Assembly: GCA_024803745.1 (NCBI GenBank) | Contig: JANJXV010000020.1 | Coordinates: forward strand, 18,702,777 to 18,766,776 | From: Megascapheus bottae | Taxonomy: Eukaryota > Chordata > Mammalia > Rodentia > Geomyidae | DNA: 64,000 nucleotides | Direction of reading: 5' to 3' | Shown here: positions 23,240 to 32,644 of the stretch, in pieces | Layout: every line of letters starts with the position of its first letter | How positions within the stretch are numbered: the stretch's first letter is position 1 | The notes under the pieces: model-generated | What the model saw: only the letters and a program-made list of their open reading frames with translations | Database searches by the model: none | What the model was told of the DNA's origin: nothing | Program-made: the position numbers and the translations under genes

Positions 23240-24254
23240 CTTAGCTGGGTACAGTATTCTTGGTTGGTAGTTATTTGACTTAAGGGCATGACATATATGC
23301 TTCCAGTCACTTCTTGCTTGCATGGTCTCTGCTGAGAAATCTGGGGTTATTCTGATTGGTTTGCCTTTATAGGTTACTGAACCCTTTTCCCTGGCTGCCT
23401 TTAGGATCCTTTTTTTTGGTTTCTATTGATCCAGTTCAGATTACGATGTGGCGGTGGGATGTTCTTTTCTGGTCAGGTCTGTTTGGGGTTCTAAAAGCTT
23501 CTTGTATCTGAATGGGCCTGCCCTTCTGGATATTTGGGAAATTCTCTGAGATGATTCCCTGAAGTATATTTCCAATACCATTGACCTCTTTCTCCACGCC
23601 CTCCTCAATACCAATTAGCCTTAAATTAGGCTTCCTAATTGTATCTTGGACCTCCTGAAGCGCTGTCTCATTTTTCCTAGATTTGGATTGACTCATTTTC
23701 TGTTCTTTCTCTATAATAACTAAATTATCTTCAGCCCCGGAAATTCTCTCCTTTGCATTGTCTAATCTGCTATCAAAGCTATCTACTTTATTTTTCATCT
23801 CCCTTGCATCTAATTGCTCATTTTTGATGTCTTGAATCTCTTCTTTTAGATCATGTATGGATTTCTTTAGCTCCTTAATTTCCATTTGAGTGGTTAGCTC
23901 AGTAGCTTTATTTTCTTTGAACATTTGCTGGAGTTCGGTCACCTTTTTATTTGTGGATTCTATCAATTCATCCATCTTTCTTTGAAAAACCTTTATTATG
24001 GCCTCCTTTATGGCTTCTTCTTTTTCACTTATCACCTTGTTTATGGTTTCCTCTTGTTCAGCTATGGCTTCCTCCCTTATCTCTTTCTTTATATTTTCAC
24101 ATTTTTCATTAATGATGTTTATCAATTGCATTTGTACAGTACTTGGAAGACTCTCCTCTAGATTTGCCAGTGACTGTTCCATTGTCTGTTTACATTGGGT
24201 GGGGGATGTTGTTTCTTGATTTGACATTTTTCTTGAGTTTCTTGTTCTGCCCAT
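23240..24254 (-). pseudogene. L1 ORF1 (RNA-binding chaperone), 3'-truncated
   Basis: The 272-codon open part starts at 24254 (MGRTRNSRKMSNQ) and contains a long charged heptad region, about residues 55-190, that fits the trimeric coiled coil of L1 ORF1p. An RRM-like part follows from about residue 205 (KPNLRLIGIEE; RTPNRPDQKR; RHIVI). TGA at 23436-23438 falls where an Arg codon is expected (CGA to TGA, CpG decay). An eight-A run about 25 bp later shifts the frame. Beyond it the C-terminal domain still reads KGKPIRITPDFSAETMQAR down to YPAKL, where the large deletion cuts in. Confidence 0.92.
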
Positions 24255-25141
24255 TTGAAAATGGGAGCAAAATTAATACTAAACACGATTATAGTTTTTC
24301 AGATATAACCAACCTAGACCTCTGTAGCTGGCAGACTCTAGATGTTCACAAGTTTTGGTTGGTGTTATCACTCTTTCTTTTTGTGCAGTTACAGACCAGT
24401 CTAATACATCCACTGATAATCGATTTATACCCAAAACATTAAGCCTCTCAATCCAATCTCTATTGTCTTTAAGTCCCTCTGAGCCTAGAGAATAAACACC
24501 TAGATATACAGTGTTGCTCATCAGCCATCAAACGTAGATCCATGCAGTATAAGGGTTGAAAGACGAACAGAGGTCCAGAGATAGAAAAATAGAATGAGAG
24601 AGGTCAGGGGGTAAGTAGGTAGCATATCTGAGTACAAAGTTTGGAAAGTATAAGAATAAAACTTATGTGTTGCCGCGCGACTAGCTCTTAGCCCACCCAG
24701 TGGCCTCACAGTGGACCATGGGATGGATCTGCGAGCTTCAGTCTGAGCGTGGTTGGCAGATGTTTTCCTGTGCTGCTTCCAGGGGCAGCCCCAAGCCAAG
24801 GGTCTGGGGATTGAGAGTTTCAGGGGCTCTCAGCAGGACCAGCAGGAGACCCCTCTGTTCCCAGGGGCGGGGCCCAGCTGAGGAAGTGGGCTCCAAGGGC
24901 GGAGCCGCGCCTTTTTGATTCTCAGAAGGGGAGCTTGGCTGCTGGTTGGCACTTCAGATCCCTGATGTGTTTTCACTGCTTTGTCAGAGTCTGTGACTGT
25001 GGGGGGCCCCTCGGTGCTGTCTTGCTCAGGATTCCCAGCTGGAGGATGCCTCGCTCAAGAATTGAGGGGGCGCAGATGCTGGCTCCTATTTTCCCGCACC
25101 CCCTACCCACTGTTGTAATGCAGGGTCACAATGCCTCCACT

Positions 25142-25400
25142 CTCCAGATCCAGTGGCCTGGGAGAGGAGCCTGGTGGGCGGGTGGGAGCTGGGACAGCTC
25201 CGCCTCCCCTGGTGGGGTGCTGAGTCTTAGTGTAGCCCACTTAGTCTCCAGTCAGAGGGCTGGGGGTTGAGCCCGTTGGGCGGGTGGGAGTTGGGACAGC
25301 CCTGCCTCCCTTGGTGGGGTGCTGGGTCTTAGGTAGCCCGCCTGTCAATCTCCAGTCAATGGCCTGAGGGAGGGGGCTGTTGAGGGAAGGGACAGGATTC
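25142..25400. repeat. 104-bp tandem units in the L1 5'UTR
   Basis: The word 'ctccag' starts similar units at 25142, 25246 and 25350. The internal landmark 'gggcgggtgggag' is at 25176 and 25278. There are two full units and a partial third. This resembles monomer arrays in rodent L1 promoters, though here with few units. Confidence 0.82.
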
Positions 25401-26078
25401 TAAATTCCTTGCCCCCCTGCCCCCGCCAGTCTTTCTCGGGCGGGGTGTTGGGGTCTGAGTTAAGTTCTACTGCTTGGCACCCACTCCACTTTCCCGATGT
25501 GTTTGGGGACTCGCTGTATTACTCACGCCTCTGCGTCTGTCTGCGGGTGCTCCACGGTGGTGGGGAGTCTTTCACTCCCCTCGGGTCTCCGCCGCCGCCT
25601 GTGTTCTGTGTCTGGGTTCCGCTGCTTGCTGTTCTGGTTCCGCGTCTGGGTTCTGCTGCTTCCGCCGTTCGCTGGCCCGGTTCTGTGCTGGTTTCTGTAG
25701 CAGTTAGGCTCCGGCCTGGCGCCCTCCACGGCCGCCTCTTTTCTGGCATGGAGCCGGCGCCCGCCGCCTCTTTTCTGGCGTGGAGCAGGCACCTGCAGCA
25801 GCTTTTGGCGGCTTGGAGCAGGCACCAGCTGCAGCTTTCGCGGCTTTCCGAGGCTTTTGCAGCTTGGATCCGGCGGTGAGAGGTGGGGGAGGGGTCCTCG
25901 CGTTCCGAATTCTTTGAGAAAGTTGGATGTGAGCTTTATCTGGATTTCTTTTCCAGTTTGAGTCCTTCTCCATTGCTTTTTGAGTTTGTTGTGGATTTCT
26001 TTAGGTAGTTGGCTCGTGTGACTCCCTGGTTCTCTCTTTTTGTCAGAGAGAGCTAGGTAGCATCCCTATTGTCTCAAT

Positions 26079-26086
26079 GCCATCTT
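26079..26086 (-). promoter_or_regulatory. YY1-like site at the L1 5' end
   Basis: The minus strand reads AAGATGGC, starting 9 bp from the element's first base. In human L1 a YY1 site at the same place directs accurate transcription start. The match is to the core only; function here is inferred. Confidence 0.7.
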
Positions 26087-26094
26087 CCTTCTGC

Positions 26095-26110
26095 CCATTC
26101 TGGATTTTTT
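26095..26110. repeat. Target-site duplication, 5' side of large L1
   Basis: Exact copy of 20838-20853. The following bases are 'taaaataaat', so the nick sits in a TTTT/AAAAAA context on the L1-sense strand. Confidence 0.92.
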
Positions 26111-26400
26111 AAAATAAATAAATTTTAAAAGCAAAAAAAAAAGAGTTGGAGAGATTGCCAGTTGTCCTACTACAGATGTCCAGTGGAAAATGGAAAATGC
26201 ACCAAACATTATTACAGCATGTATGGAAACGATGGAAAGACTGGAACTAAAAACAGCTGTAGGGTTACTCAAAAAATTACTTGTTTGAATCTCTGTGTCT
26301 TCATTTATGTGTCTAAGTGATAGCCTTACAATTGAATGCAAGCACAAAAACTATGAATCAGAGAGGAGCTTATTAATTGAGCAACATAGGACTTGATTTT

Positions 26401-26601
26401 AATTTTTTAATTTTTTGCCAGTCCTGGGGCTTGAGCTCAGGGCCTGAACACTGTCCTTTGGATTTCTCAAGGCTAGAGCTCTACCACTAGAGCCACAGCA
26501 CCACTTCCAGCTTTTTTCTAAGTATGTGTACTGAGGAATCAAACTTGGGTCTTCTTGCATGATGGGAAAGCACTCTTTCACTAGGCCAAACACCCGGCCC
26601 C
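26401..26601 (-). mobile_element. IDL-Geo SINE, antisense
   Basis: A full dimer on the minus strand, from 'ggggccgggtgtttggccta' at 26601 down to the poly-A complement near 26405. The TSD 'aggactt(g/a)atttt' lies at 26388-26400 and 26602-26614 with one mismatch. Confidence 0.9.
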
Positions 26602-26631
26602 AGGACTTAATTTTTATATGAGCAATAGCTT

Positions 26632-26788
26632 GGGATGGGAGTATGGTGTAATGGTAGAGTGCTTGCCTACCATGCATGAAGCCCTGGGTTTGACTCCTAC
26701 ATACACAGAAAAAGCTAGAAATGTTGTTGTGGCTCAGTGGTAGAGCACTAGCTTTGAGAAAGCCCAAGGACAGGGCCCAGGCCCTGTC
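26632..26788 (+). mobile_element. IDL-Geo SINE, 3'-truncated
   Basis: The left half begins 'gggatgggagtatggtgtaa'. The Geo half stops after 'cccaggccctg' without its B-box end or a tail and abuts an antisense SINE directly. Confidence 0.85.
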
Positions 26789-26935
26789 TGCCTTACCCCT
26801 TGAGTCACAGCACCACTTCCAGCTTCTAGTGGTTAATTTGAGATAAGAGTCTCATGGACTTTCTTGTTCCATCTGGCTTTGAACCAAGATTCCCAGACCT
26901 CAGCCTCCTGAGTAGGTAGGATTACAACCCCATGA
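26789..26935 (-). mobile_element. B1-Geo SINE, antisense, missing Geo 3' end
   Basis: On the minus strand: a B1 head (cctactcaggaggctgaggt), a linker with 'gagactcttatctc', then a Geo half that ends early at 26789. It joins the truncated plus-strand SINE tail to tail. Confidence 0.82.
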
Positions 26936-26939
26936 CTGA

Positions 26940-27588
26940 CAAAAGAAAAAAAATTAAAGAGAGATACTTAGCCTTATGTAATTATAAAAAGTATGTTTTC
27001 TAAGTGGTAAAACATTAGAACATTGATAAACTGCAAAATATATTTGCAAAGCCTCTGGCATCTAAATAAATGTATGATAATAATGTTTGCAGTTTTATAA
27101 GAAAACAACAGGCTAGTGAGAATTGTGCAAGCAAGAATATGAATAAAATTTTCTAAGAATAATATACTTGTCATCAATATACTTGTCTAAAGATAATATA
27201 TCTCCCTATTAGTAAAGCAGAAAAATGTTAAAATAATAATAAAATAAATTTTTAACTCTGAATGGAACAATGTTCTAAAGAATAAAAATATGAACACTGG
27301 CAAAAATATTTTAAAACAATAGTATTCTATTCATTGTTGGGAAATAATCTATTAATATTAATCACAGGGTTTTTTAAATCTCATATATAACTATAAGGTC
27401 TTCACTTATTCCAGATCACAGATATGAAACTCTTGAGAAGACCAAGGGAATAATTAAAATAAATACTTCTTTACCAATCTTGTTTAGACATCATTGAAAA
27501 GCTGCAAACAAAATTACCGGTTTCTGTAATTAAATCAAATTAAAATTAAATGTGCATAGCAGTGGATTAAAAATGAGTGTTAAATTGG
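26940..27588. other. AT-rich low-copy sequence
   Basis: Nothing recognised. Confidence 0.5.
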
Positions 27589-27796
27589 GTGCTGGTGGCT
27601 CATGCCTGTAATCCTATTTAGGAGGCTGAGATCTGGAGATTGAGATTCAATGCCAACCAGGGCAGGAAAGTACAGGAGCCTCTTATCTCCAATTAACTTC
27701 TAGAATACTAGAAGTGATGCTTTGGCTCAAGAAGTAAATCAGTATCGTTGAGCTGAAGACCTCAGGGACAGTGCCCAGGTCACGAGTTCAAGTCCC

Positions 27797-28463
27797 TCTT
27801 CCATTCTATTTTTTTGGCTCCCTTGTCAAAGATTAGGTGGCCATAGGTCTGGGTTTAATACCTGGGTCCTCAGTTCTATTCCATTGATTTTCAGGCCTGT
27901 TCTTGTGCCAGTACCAAGCTGTTTTGGTCACTATAGCTCTGTAATAGAGTCTAAAGTTTGGTATTGAAATTCCTCCTGTGCTCTTCTTTCTGCTAAGAAG
28001 TGTTTTTGCTATACGGGGTCTTTTATTATTCCATATGAAATTTTGGATTGCCTCTTCTATTTCTTTAAAGAATGACATTGGGATATTGATGGGTATTGCG
28101 TTGAATTTGTAGATAGCCCTTGGCAAGACTGTCATTTTCATGATGTTGGTTCTTCCAATCCAGGAGCATGGGAGGATTTTCCATTTCCTCAGTTCTGCTT
28201 TAATTTCCTTTTTCAGGGTTTTAAAGTTTTCATCCAAAAGGTCCTTTACAGTCTTAGTTAATTCCGAGGTACTTTATTTTCTGTGAGGCTATTGCAAAAG
28301 GAGTTGCCTTCCTGATTGTTGCCTCATTCCTCTCACTGTTGGCATAGAGGAAGGCAGTTGATTTTTGTGGGTTAATTTTATATCCTGCTACCTTTCCAAA
28401 GTTTTGAATCAGCTCAAAGAGCTTGGGAGTGGAGTCTATAGGGTTCTTTAAATATAGAATCAT
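27797..28463 (-). pseudogene. L1 ORF2 middle fragment, inverted
   Basis: Reads [13 protein letters not shown] connection motifs ([17 protein letters not shown]), [55 protein letters not shown] and [19 protein letters not shown]. There is a frame change near 28250 and another near 27850. The catalytic residues lie just outside the fragment. Confidence 0.88.
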
Positions 28464-28892
28464 TTGTCATAATCAGTAGAAACTTTGGGCTCTCCTAGCA
28501 GAGATCTGCAATAGAGCAAAACCTAAATACATAAGGCCATACAGTATGATGCTAAATAGAAGGCACTCTAGGATATAAAAACAAAAGCCAAATAATGAGT
28601 GATTGTTACCCTTAATATACAATGTTATCTCTCATCTCTTTTGCAGTCCCTTGGTTATCTCATATTGTTACAGTATCTCACTTTGTTATCTGATATATTT
28701 GATATATTTGTATTTGGTTATTTGAAATTGGATAGGGAAGGGGGGAAATAAGATGAGGGGTTGGGTTAGGGGAAGGGAAATGGGGACCAAGACATGAATA
28801 AAGGTATCAATATATGTGAAGTAATGCACCTTCTATCTGGAGAATATAATGTAACCCCTCTATTAATTACAATAAAAATATATGAAAAAAAA
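27797..28892 (+). mobile_element. 5'-inverted L1 nested in a SINE
   Basis: 27797-28461 carries ORF2 on the minus strand; 28462-28892 carries the last ORF2 codons (ICHNQ, stop at 28477-28479) and the 3'UTR on the plus strand. The inverted part covers the region from [11 protein letters not shown] (right after the catalytic FADD) to about FDKGAKKIEWK. Over 1 kb of ORF2 between that point and the stop is absent. 'tcat' at 28460-28463 is shared by both segments as junction microhomology. A perfect 13-bp TSD flanks it. Confidence 0.92.
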
Positions 28893-28924
28893 GAGTTCAA
28901 GTCCCGTGACCAAAAAAAGACAAA

Positions 28925-29925
28925 AAGAGTGCTAGAGAGAAATCGTTTAGCTAATCTTTAGCTAATTATCTATGAAGATAGACTATTTTAAGGAAGTTCT
29001 TCCTATATCTTATTTGGCTATGCACTTTAAAATAGTGAAAGTACATTTATTTATGATGAGATAAAAATCAGGACAATGATCATTTATTAAATAAGGATTT
29101 TTTTGCTTTTTTTTGTTAGGTGAATGCAAGGTATGGATTAGAAAAGACTGTTACTATAAGACTGGATAGGAAAAATTCTTTTCCCAAACCGCCCAAACCT
29201 AGCAAAATTAAGCTTTACTTACATACAAAGCCCAGCTTTCTATGGAGAATGCCCTTGTTGGGACAGAGTCCAAGTTCTGCATCAGGTCTGCTTAGATCTG
29301 TGTGAGTTTCTTTTATCAACAAAGAATGTTGGTAGTACAAAGCTAGTAAAATAATGGATTTGTGCAATGACTAAAAATTTTAAAGTGCTCAGGCTAAAAT
29401 AAACCAAAGTAGGTACTATAAAAGCACATTATAGTAAGTGCATTGAGTAGGAAAGTCAAGGCAAACAACATTTTGAAAATAGAATTTTAAACTTTGTACA
29501 TCATAATGATAGTTACCTTATTATCTCTAAACAAGGCAAGTTCTTAAAATTGTGTTACATCAAAAAATATTTAAGTTGGATTTTATAATGTTTCCTTAAG
29601 TTATATTAAGAGAATATATTAAAAGCATGGATGGAAATCTGGTCATTATTTAAAACATCAAGTTTTCAACAAATGAGGAAATAATATTTATCTTTCTTAG
29701 TTCAAGCAGTATTTAGTTCAAACATAAAGTTTATTATAGTGGCAAAATATTTGTCTTTTACTTCTGTCTACATGTTAGTGAGTTTTCTTCTGTCTACATG
29801 TTAGTGAGTTAGAATTACTCCAAGAATCTTGATTCGCTGATCTTCCATCATTTTTATTTATTTAAAGTGGCATTCTCAACTAAAACAAGGATTATTTGTC
29901 TCCCTAAAAACTATTTTATGCTTGT
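28925..29925. other. Low-copy sequence
   Basis: Contains only the short tandem duplication at 29761-29810. No gene seen. Confidence 0.5.
29761..29810. repeat. 26-bp tandem duplication
   Basis: 'cttctgtctacatgttagtg' plus 'agtt' occurs at 29761-29784 and again at 29787-29810 without mismatch, so it is probably recent. Confidence 0.9.
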
Positions 29926-29934
29926 ACTGAGTCT

Positions 29935-30085
29935 TGAACTCAGTGCCTCTCACTCTCACTCAGCTTTTACCCTTGGTGGCAGGCATTCTACCACTTGAGC
30001 CAGGGTTCAGATAAAAGAATTTGCTACCCAAACTGGTTTCAAATCACAATTCTTAGATCTCAGTCTCCTGAGTATGATCAGAGGC
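29935..30085 (-). mobile_element. Diverged B1-Geo-like SINE, antisense
   Basis: On the minus strand, a B1-like 'ctcaggagactgagatctaa' segment and a Geo-like 'ggctcaagtggtagaatgcc' segment are recognisable, with intervening sequence heavily changed. Confidence 0.55.
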
Positions 30086-30164
30086 ATAAACTAACTCAAC
30101 TCAGCTTCTATAGAATATTTAAATAAGTATTCAAGCAATACGGAAAATGTGAGAGTATACCAAT

Positions 30165-30500
30165 GGTCATAATACAACATCTACATTTCTATTTATTTTT
30201 ACTGTAAAGGTGATGTACAGAAAGGTTACAGTGACGTGAGTCAGGTAATGAGTATATTTTTTAACAGTGTCACCACTTCCCTCATCTTCTCCCAGTTTTC
30301 CATCCTGATCCCCCTGTCCCCACAGAGTATAAAGTTCATTTTCAACATGGAGTCTAGTGAGTGTCACTGTTGGATTTGCTCACCCTTTATCCCACCAAGT
30401 CTGTGCTCCCCTGTGCCCTCCCCAAAACAGAAACACTTACACTTACATAAAAAATCTACTTTTATAGGTGACTCAATATCAATTGTAAGAACAGATAGCT
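30165..30500 (-). mobile_element. Old L1 3'UTR fragment, antisense
   Basis: The plus strand begins with a 'tttttactgtaaaggtgatgtac' type end and a 'ggttacagtgacgtgagtcagg' segment, then a C/T-rich tract. This is the layout of antisense L1 3' ends at 43700, 46535 and 58075, but more diverged. No ORF2 is present. Confidence 0.5.
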
Positions 30501-30504
30501 TAGC

Positions 30505-32280
30505 ACTCTCCTTGTTGGTTAACACTCCCTTTTAAACAAAATCAAGTTATATGCCTTTTACAACACTATCTAAAACTCAAATGATCACATCTGAAATTAA
30601 ACATCTATAAAACAATGCATGCTGTTTCATAAAAAAATTATACGAATTGCGATTAACTATAATACTGTTAAGACCTAGGGAATATTTGTATTGATAACAT
30701 TTAGGGCTCCTCTGCTGGCTTCTTTCTAACAATCGTAGTTGCACTCAATCAATGTCCTTTCATTCTGCCACAGGCTTTAAGAGCAGAGGTGCACATTGGA
30801 CCATATTGTCAGACTAATAAAGCTTCTAAACAGTTTTATTTACAACAGAGCAAAACTAAAGACACTAAAGAGTGTCTGCAGATACACTCAAGGAAAGATG
30901 CAGGAGACAGCTGCAGACTCCAGAGAGAAGGAAAGAGACGTGATCCTATCAGCTCGATGGTCTCCACTTATTCAGTATCAATAACAGGCTGGGCTTCCGC
31001 CCACAACGTGTGGGAAGCCACTTTAAGTGGGTTTCTGTTTCATAAAATCAGTGTGGGAAGCCACTTTCAGTGGGTTTCTGTTTCTTAAAATCAGTGAACC
31101 TTGACTAATGTGACAATGATTAAAATATGCTTAGTAAATATTTCCATGGCTCCAACTAGAATAACAGAAGGGAAAAATGTGCAATGATTGTCATTACAAA
31201 AATGTTCAGAAGTGTCAGAACTGAATCATTTATACATCCATCAACACTGTTTAAGGTCCAACAGCACACTTGGGAACAGGTACTGTAGAATTTTAATGAA
31301 GCAGACAGTTGAGTTGGGCTCCCAGGGAGAGGAAGGAAAGAGGGAGGTTGGAGGGGGACCACTGGGAAATAAATAGGGGCTGAGGAAAGAAACATGATTT
31401 CAACATGAGCAAGAGCAGCTGTCAAGTACAAATTATAAAGATCCCAAAGGGACCACAAGTTGTGGCATGAGAAAGATAAGCATGTGTCTGGAGGGTCCAA
31501 ACAGCTACAGAATTCAAGGCCCAGGTGATCTGAGAAACAGATAAGGAAGGTCAAGGGAGAGGTATTCACGGAAAGATTGTGCATCTGTGTAGACTAGGAG
31601 CTGCATAGACTCCTTTGTTTAAGGCATACAATGTTGATTCCATTAAGGAATGTGTTTTAATAATGCAATAAAAAGAAATAGAAAAAAATAAATGAATCTT
31701 GTGAGTTTAACTTTGAAATGTTTGATTTCCAAGTAAAAGGAAATTAAAATAAATGTGAAAAACACAGGAATCCATGAGGTATTTGTAGAACCCGGTTGTA
31801 CGCTTATGACATGAAATTCTATTTTCCAGTGCAAGAACTATGGGAAAGGAGTGGAAACCAAGACTGAAACTGACAAGTACTCTCTGTTCCTTGGCATGAA
31901 GCACACAAGAATACACGTTCCTTTGAACCCCATAAAATGCAGGGGCAAACAGTAGGAGAACTAAGCTATGGTTCTCATGATATTAGTTCATGGGCACAGA
32001 TCACATGTTATGAATTGCTGAACCAATTGATGGAGAACTGAGTGAATGAGAATGCTGAATTATGTGGGAATCTGAAAATTAGAGAATGTTATCATTTTAT
32101 GTAACATCCCCATCTTATGGTAAAAATTACCTGACAGAAATTGAAAAGAAAATCATTGTAAACAGGTTTTCTTTTGAATATTCAATTGATAATGTTTGAT
32201 ATAAAGGTCTACACAGTAGAAGGTTTTAATTAACAGAAATGATATGACAATAAGTCACTAATGTAGACATAACTCTAGGA
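30505..32280. other. Low-copy sequence, origin unclear
   Basis: 30780-31100 has a composition unlike its flanks and a tandem duplication at its end. An old LTR is possible, but I see neither clear TG..CA ends nor a TSD. No exon is supported. Confidence 0.35.
31008..31093. repeat. 43-bp tandem duplication
   Basis: 'gtgtgggaagccacttt' starts two adjacent 43-bp units (31008-31050, 31051-31093) that differ at two positions. Confidence 0.92.
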
Positions 32281-32284
32281 AAGC

Positions 32285-32640
32285 CAATCAGGGTAGCTTT
32301 TGCCTGTAGTATCAGGTACTCTGGAGGCAGATGTTGGATAGGACTATGGTTCAGGCCAGTTTGGGCAAAATGTTTGGGAGCTCTCCATTCAACCACAAGT
32401 CAGGTGACATGGATTGCACTTCTAATACCAGCTATTTGGAAGGCATAATTAGAATTTTGGTCTGAGGTCATCCTTGGGGGGAAGCGGGTAAAAGAACAAG
32501 GGAATAAAAACATGTATCATTTTCTGAAAATTATGTAAATTAAAAGGGTTGAAGTTGTGATTTACATGATAGGGATGCCAACCTAGCAAGTACAAGACTG
32601 TCAAGCCAAAACCTCATATACCAAAAATAAATAAATAAAA
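32285..32640 (+). mobile_element. Old SINE remnants (B1-like and tRNA-like)
   Basis: 32290-32390 resembles a decayed 7SL/B1-type head ('gcttttgcctgtagtatcag', 'caggccagtttgggcaaaa'). 32560-32640 resembles a tRNA-like 3' part with an AAATAAATAAAT tail. The middle is ambiguous. Confidence 0.45.
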
Positions 32641-32644
32641 TCAA

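Larger units (their letters stand above)
20854..26094 (-). mobile_element. L1 with both termini, TSD and one large internal deletion
   Basis: Antisense order from 26094: a 5' end with an AAGATGGC motif, a CpG-rich 5'UTR to 24255, ORF1 from 24254, then ORF2 from about 23237 to 21146, a 3'UTR with a G-rich tract and terminal AATAAA, and poly-A. Perfect 16-bp direct repeats flank it, and the sense-strand target reads TTTT|AAAAAA, the preferred L1 endonuclease site. It is 5.24 kb long. The end of ORF1, the intergenic spacer, the endonuclease and the first part of the reverse transcriptase are missing, so it cannot mobilise itself. Confidence 0.93.
24255..26094 (-). promoter_or_regulatory. L1 5'UTR, CpG-rich internal promoter region
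   Basis: About 1.84 kb between the 5' terminus and ORF1. The part from about 24670 to 25900 is strikingly GC- and CpG-rich for this window. It contains short direct repeats (104-bp units at 25142-25400; a 32-bp unit near 25732-25795). Its position and composition fit an RNA polymerase II internal promoter of a full-length L1. Open frames of 60-156 codons here are by-products of GC-rich sequence. Confidence 0.85.
27590..28922 (+). mobile_element. B1-Geo SINE interrupted by an L1
   Basis: The SINE runs from 'gctggtggctcatgcctgta' (27590) to its B-box area 'gagttcaagtccc' at 27784-27796. Its last bases 'gtgaccaaaaaaag' resume after 28905. The 13-bp word at 27784-27796 is repeated at 28893-28905 as the TSD of the inserted L1, so the SINE is the older element. 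Confidence 0.92.

Noticed and set aside
25409..25879. 156-codon plus-strand open frame and several overlapping frames in the GC-rich block
   Set aside because: The block is the antisense L1 5'UTR. GC- and CpG-rich repeats give long chance frames on both strands, and none shows a domain.
24670..25900. CpG island of a host gene
   Set aside because: The position between an L1 5' terminus with TSD and L1 ORF1 explains the CpG richness as the retrotransposon promoter region.
30780..31130. Solo LTR of an endogenous retrovirus
   Set aside because: A polyadenylation-like word and internal tandem repeats are suggestive, but I see no TG..CA termini, TSD or known LTR pattern. Left unclassified.
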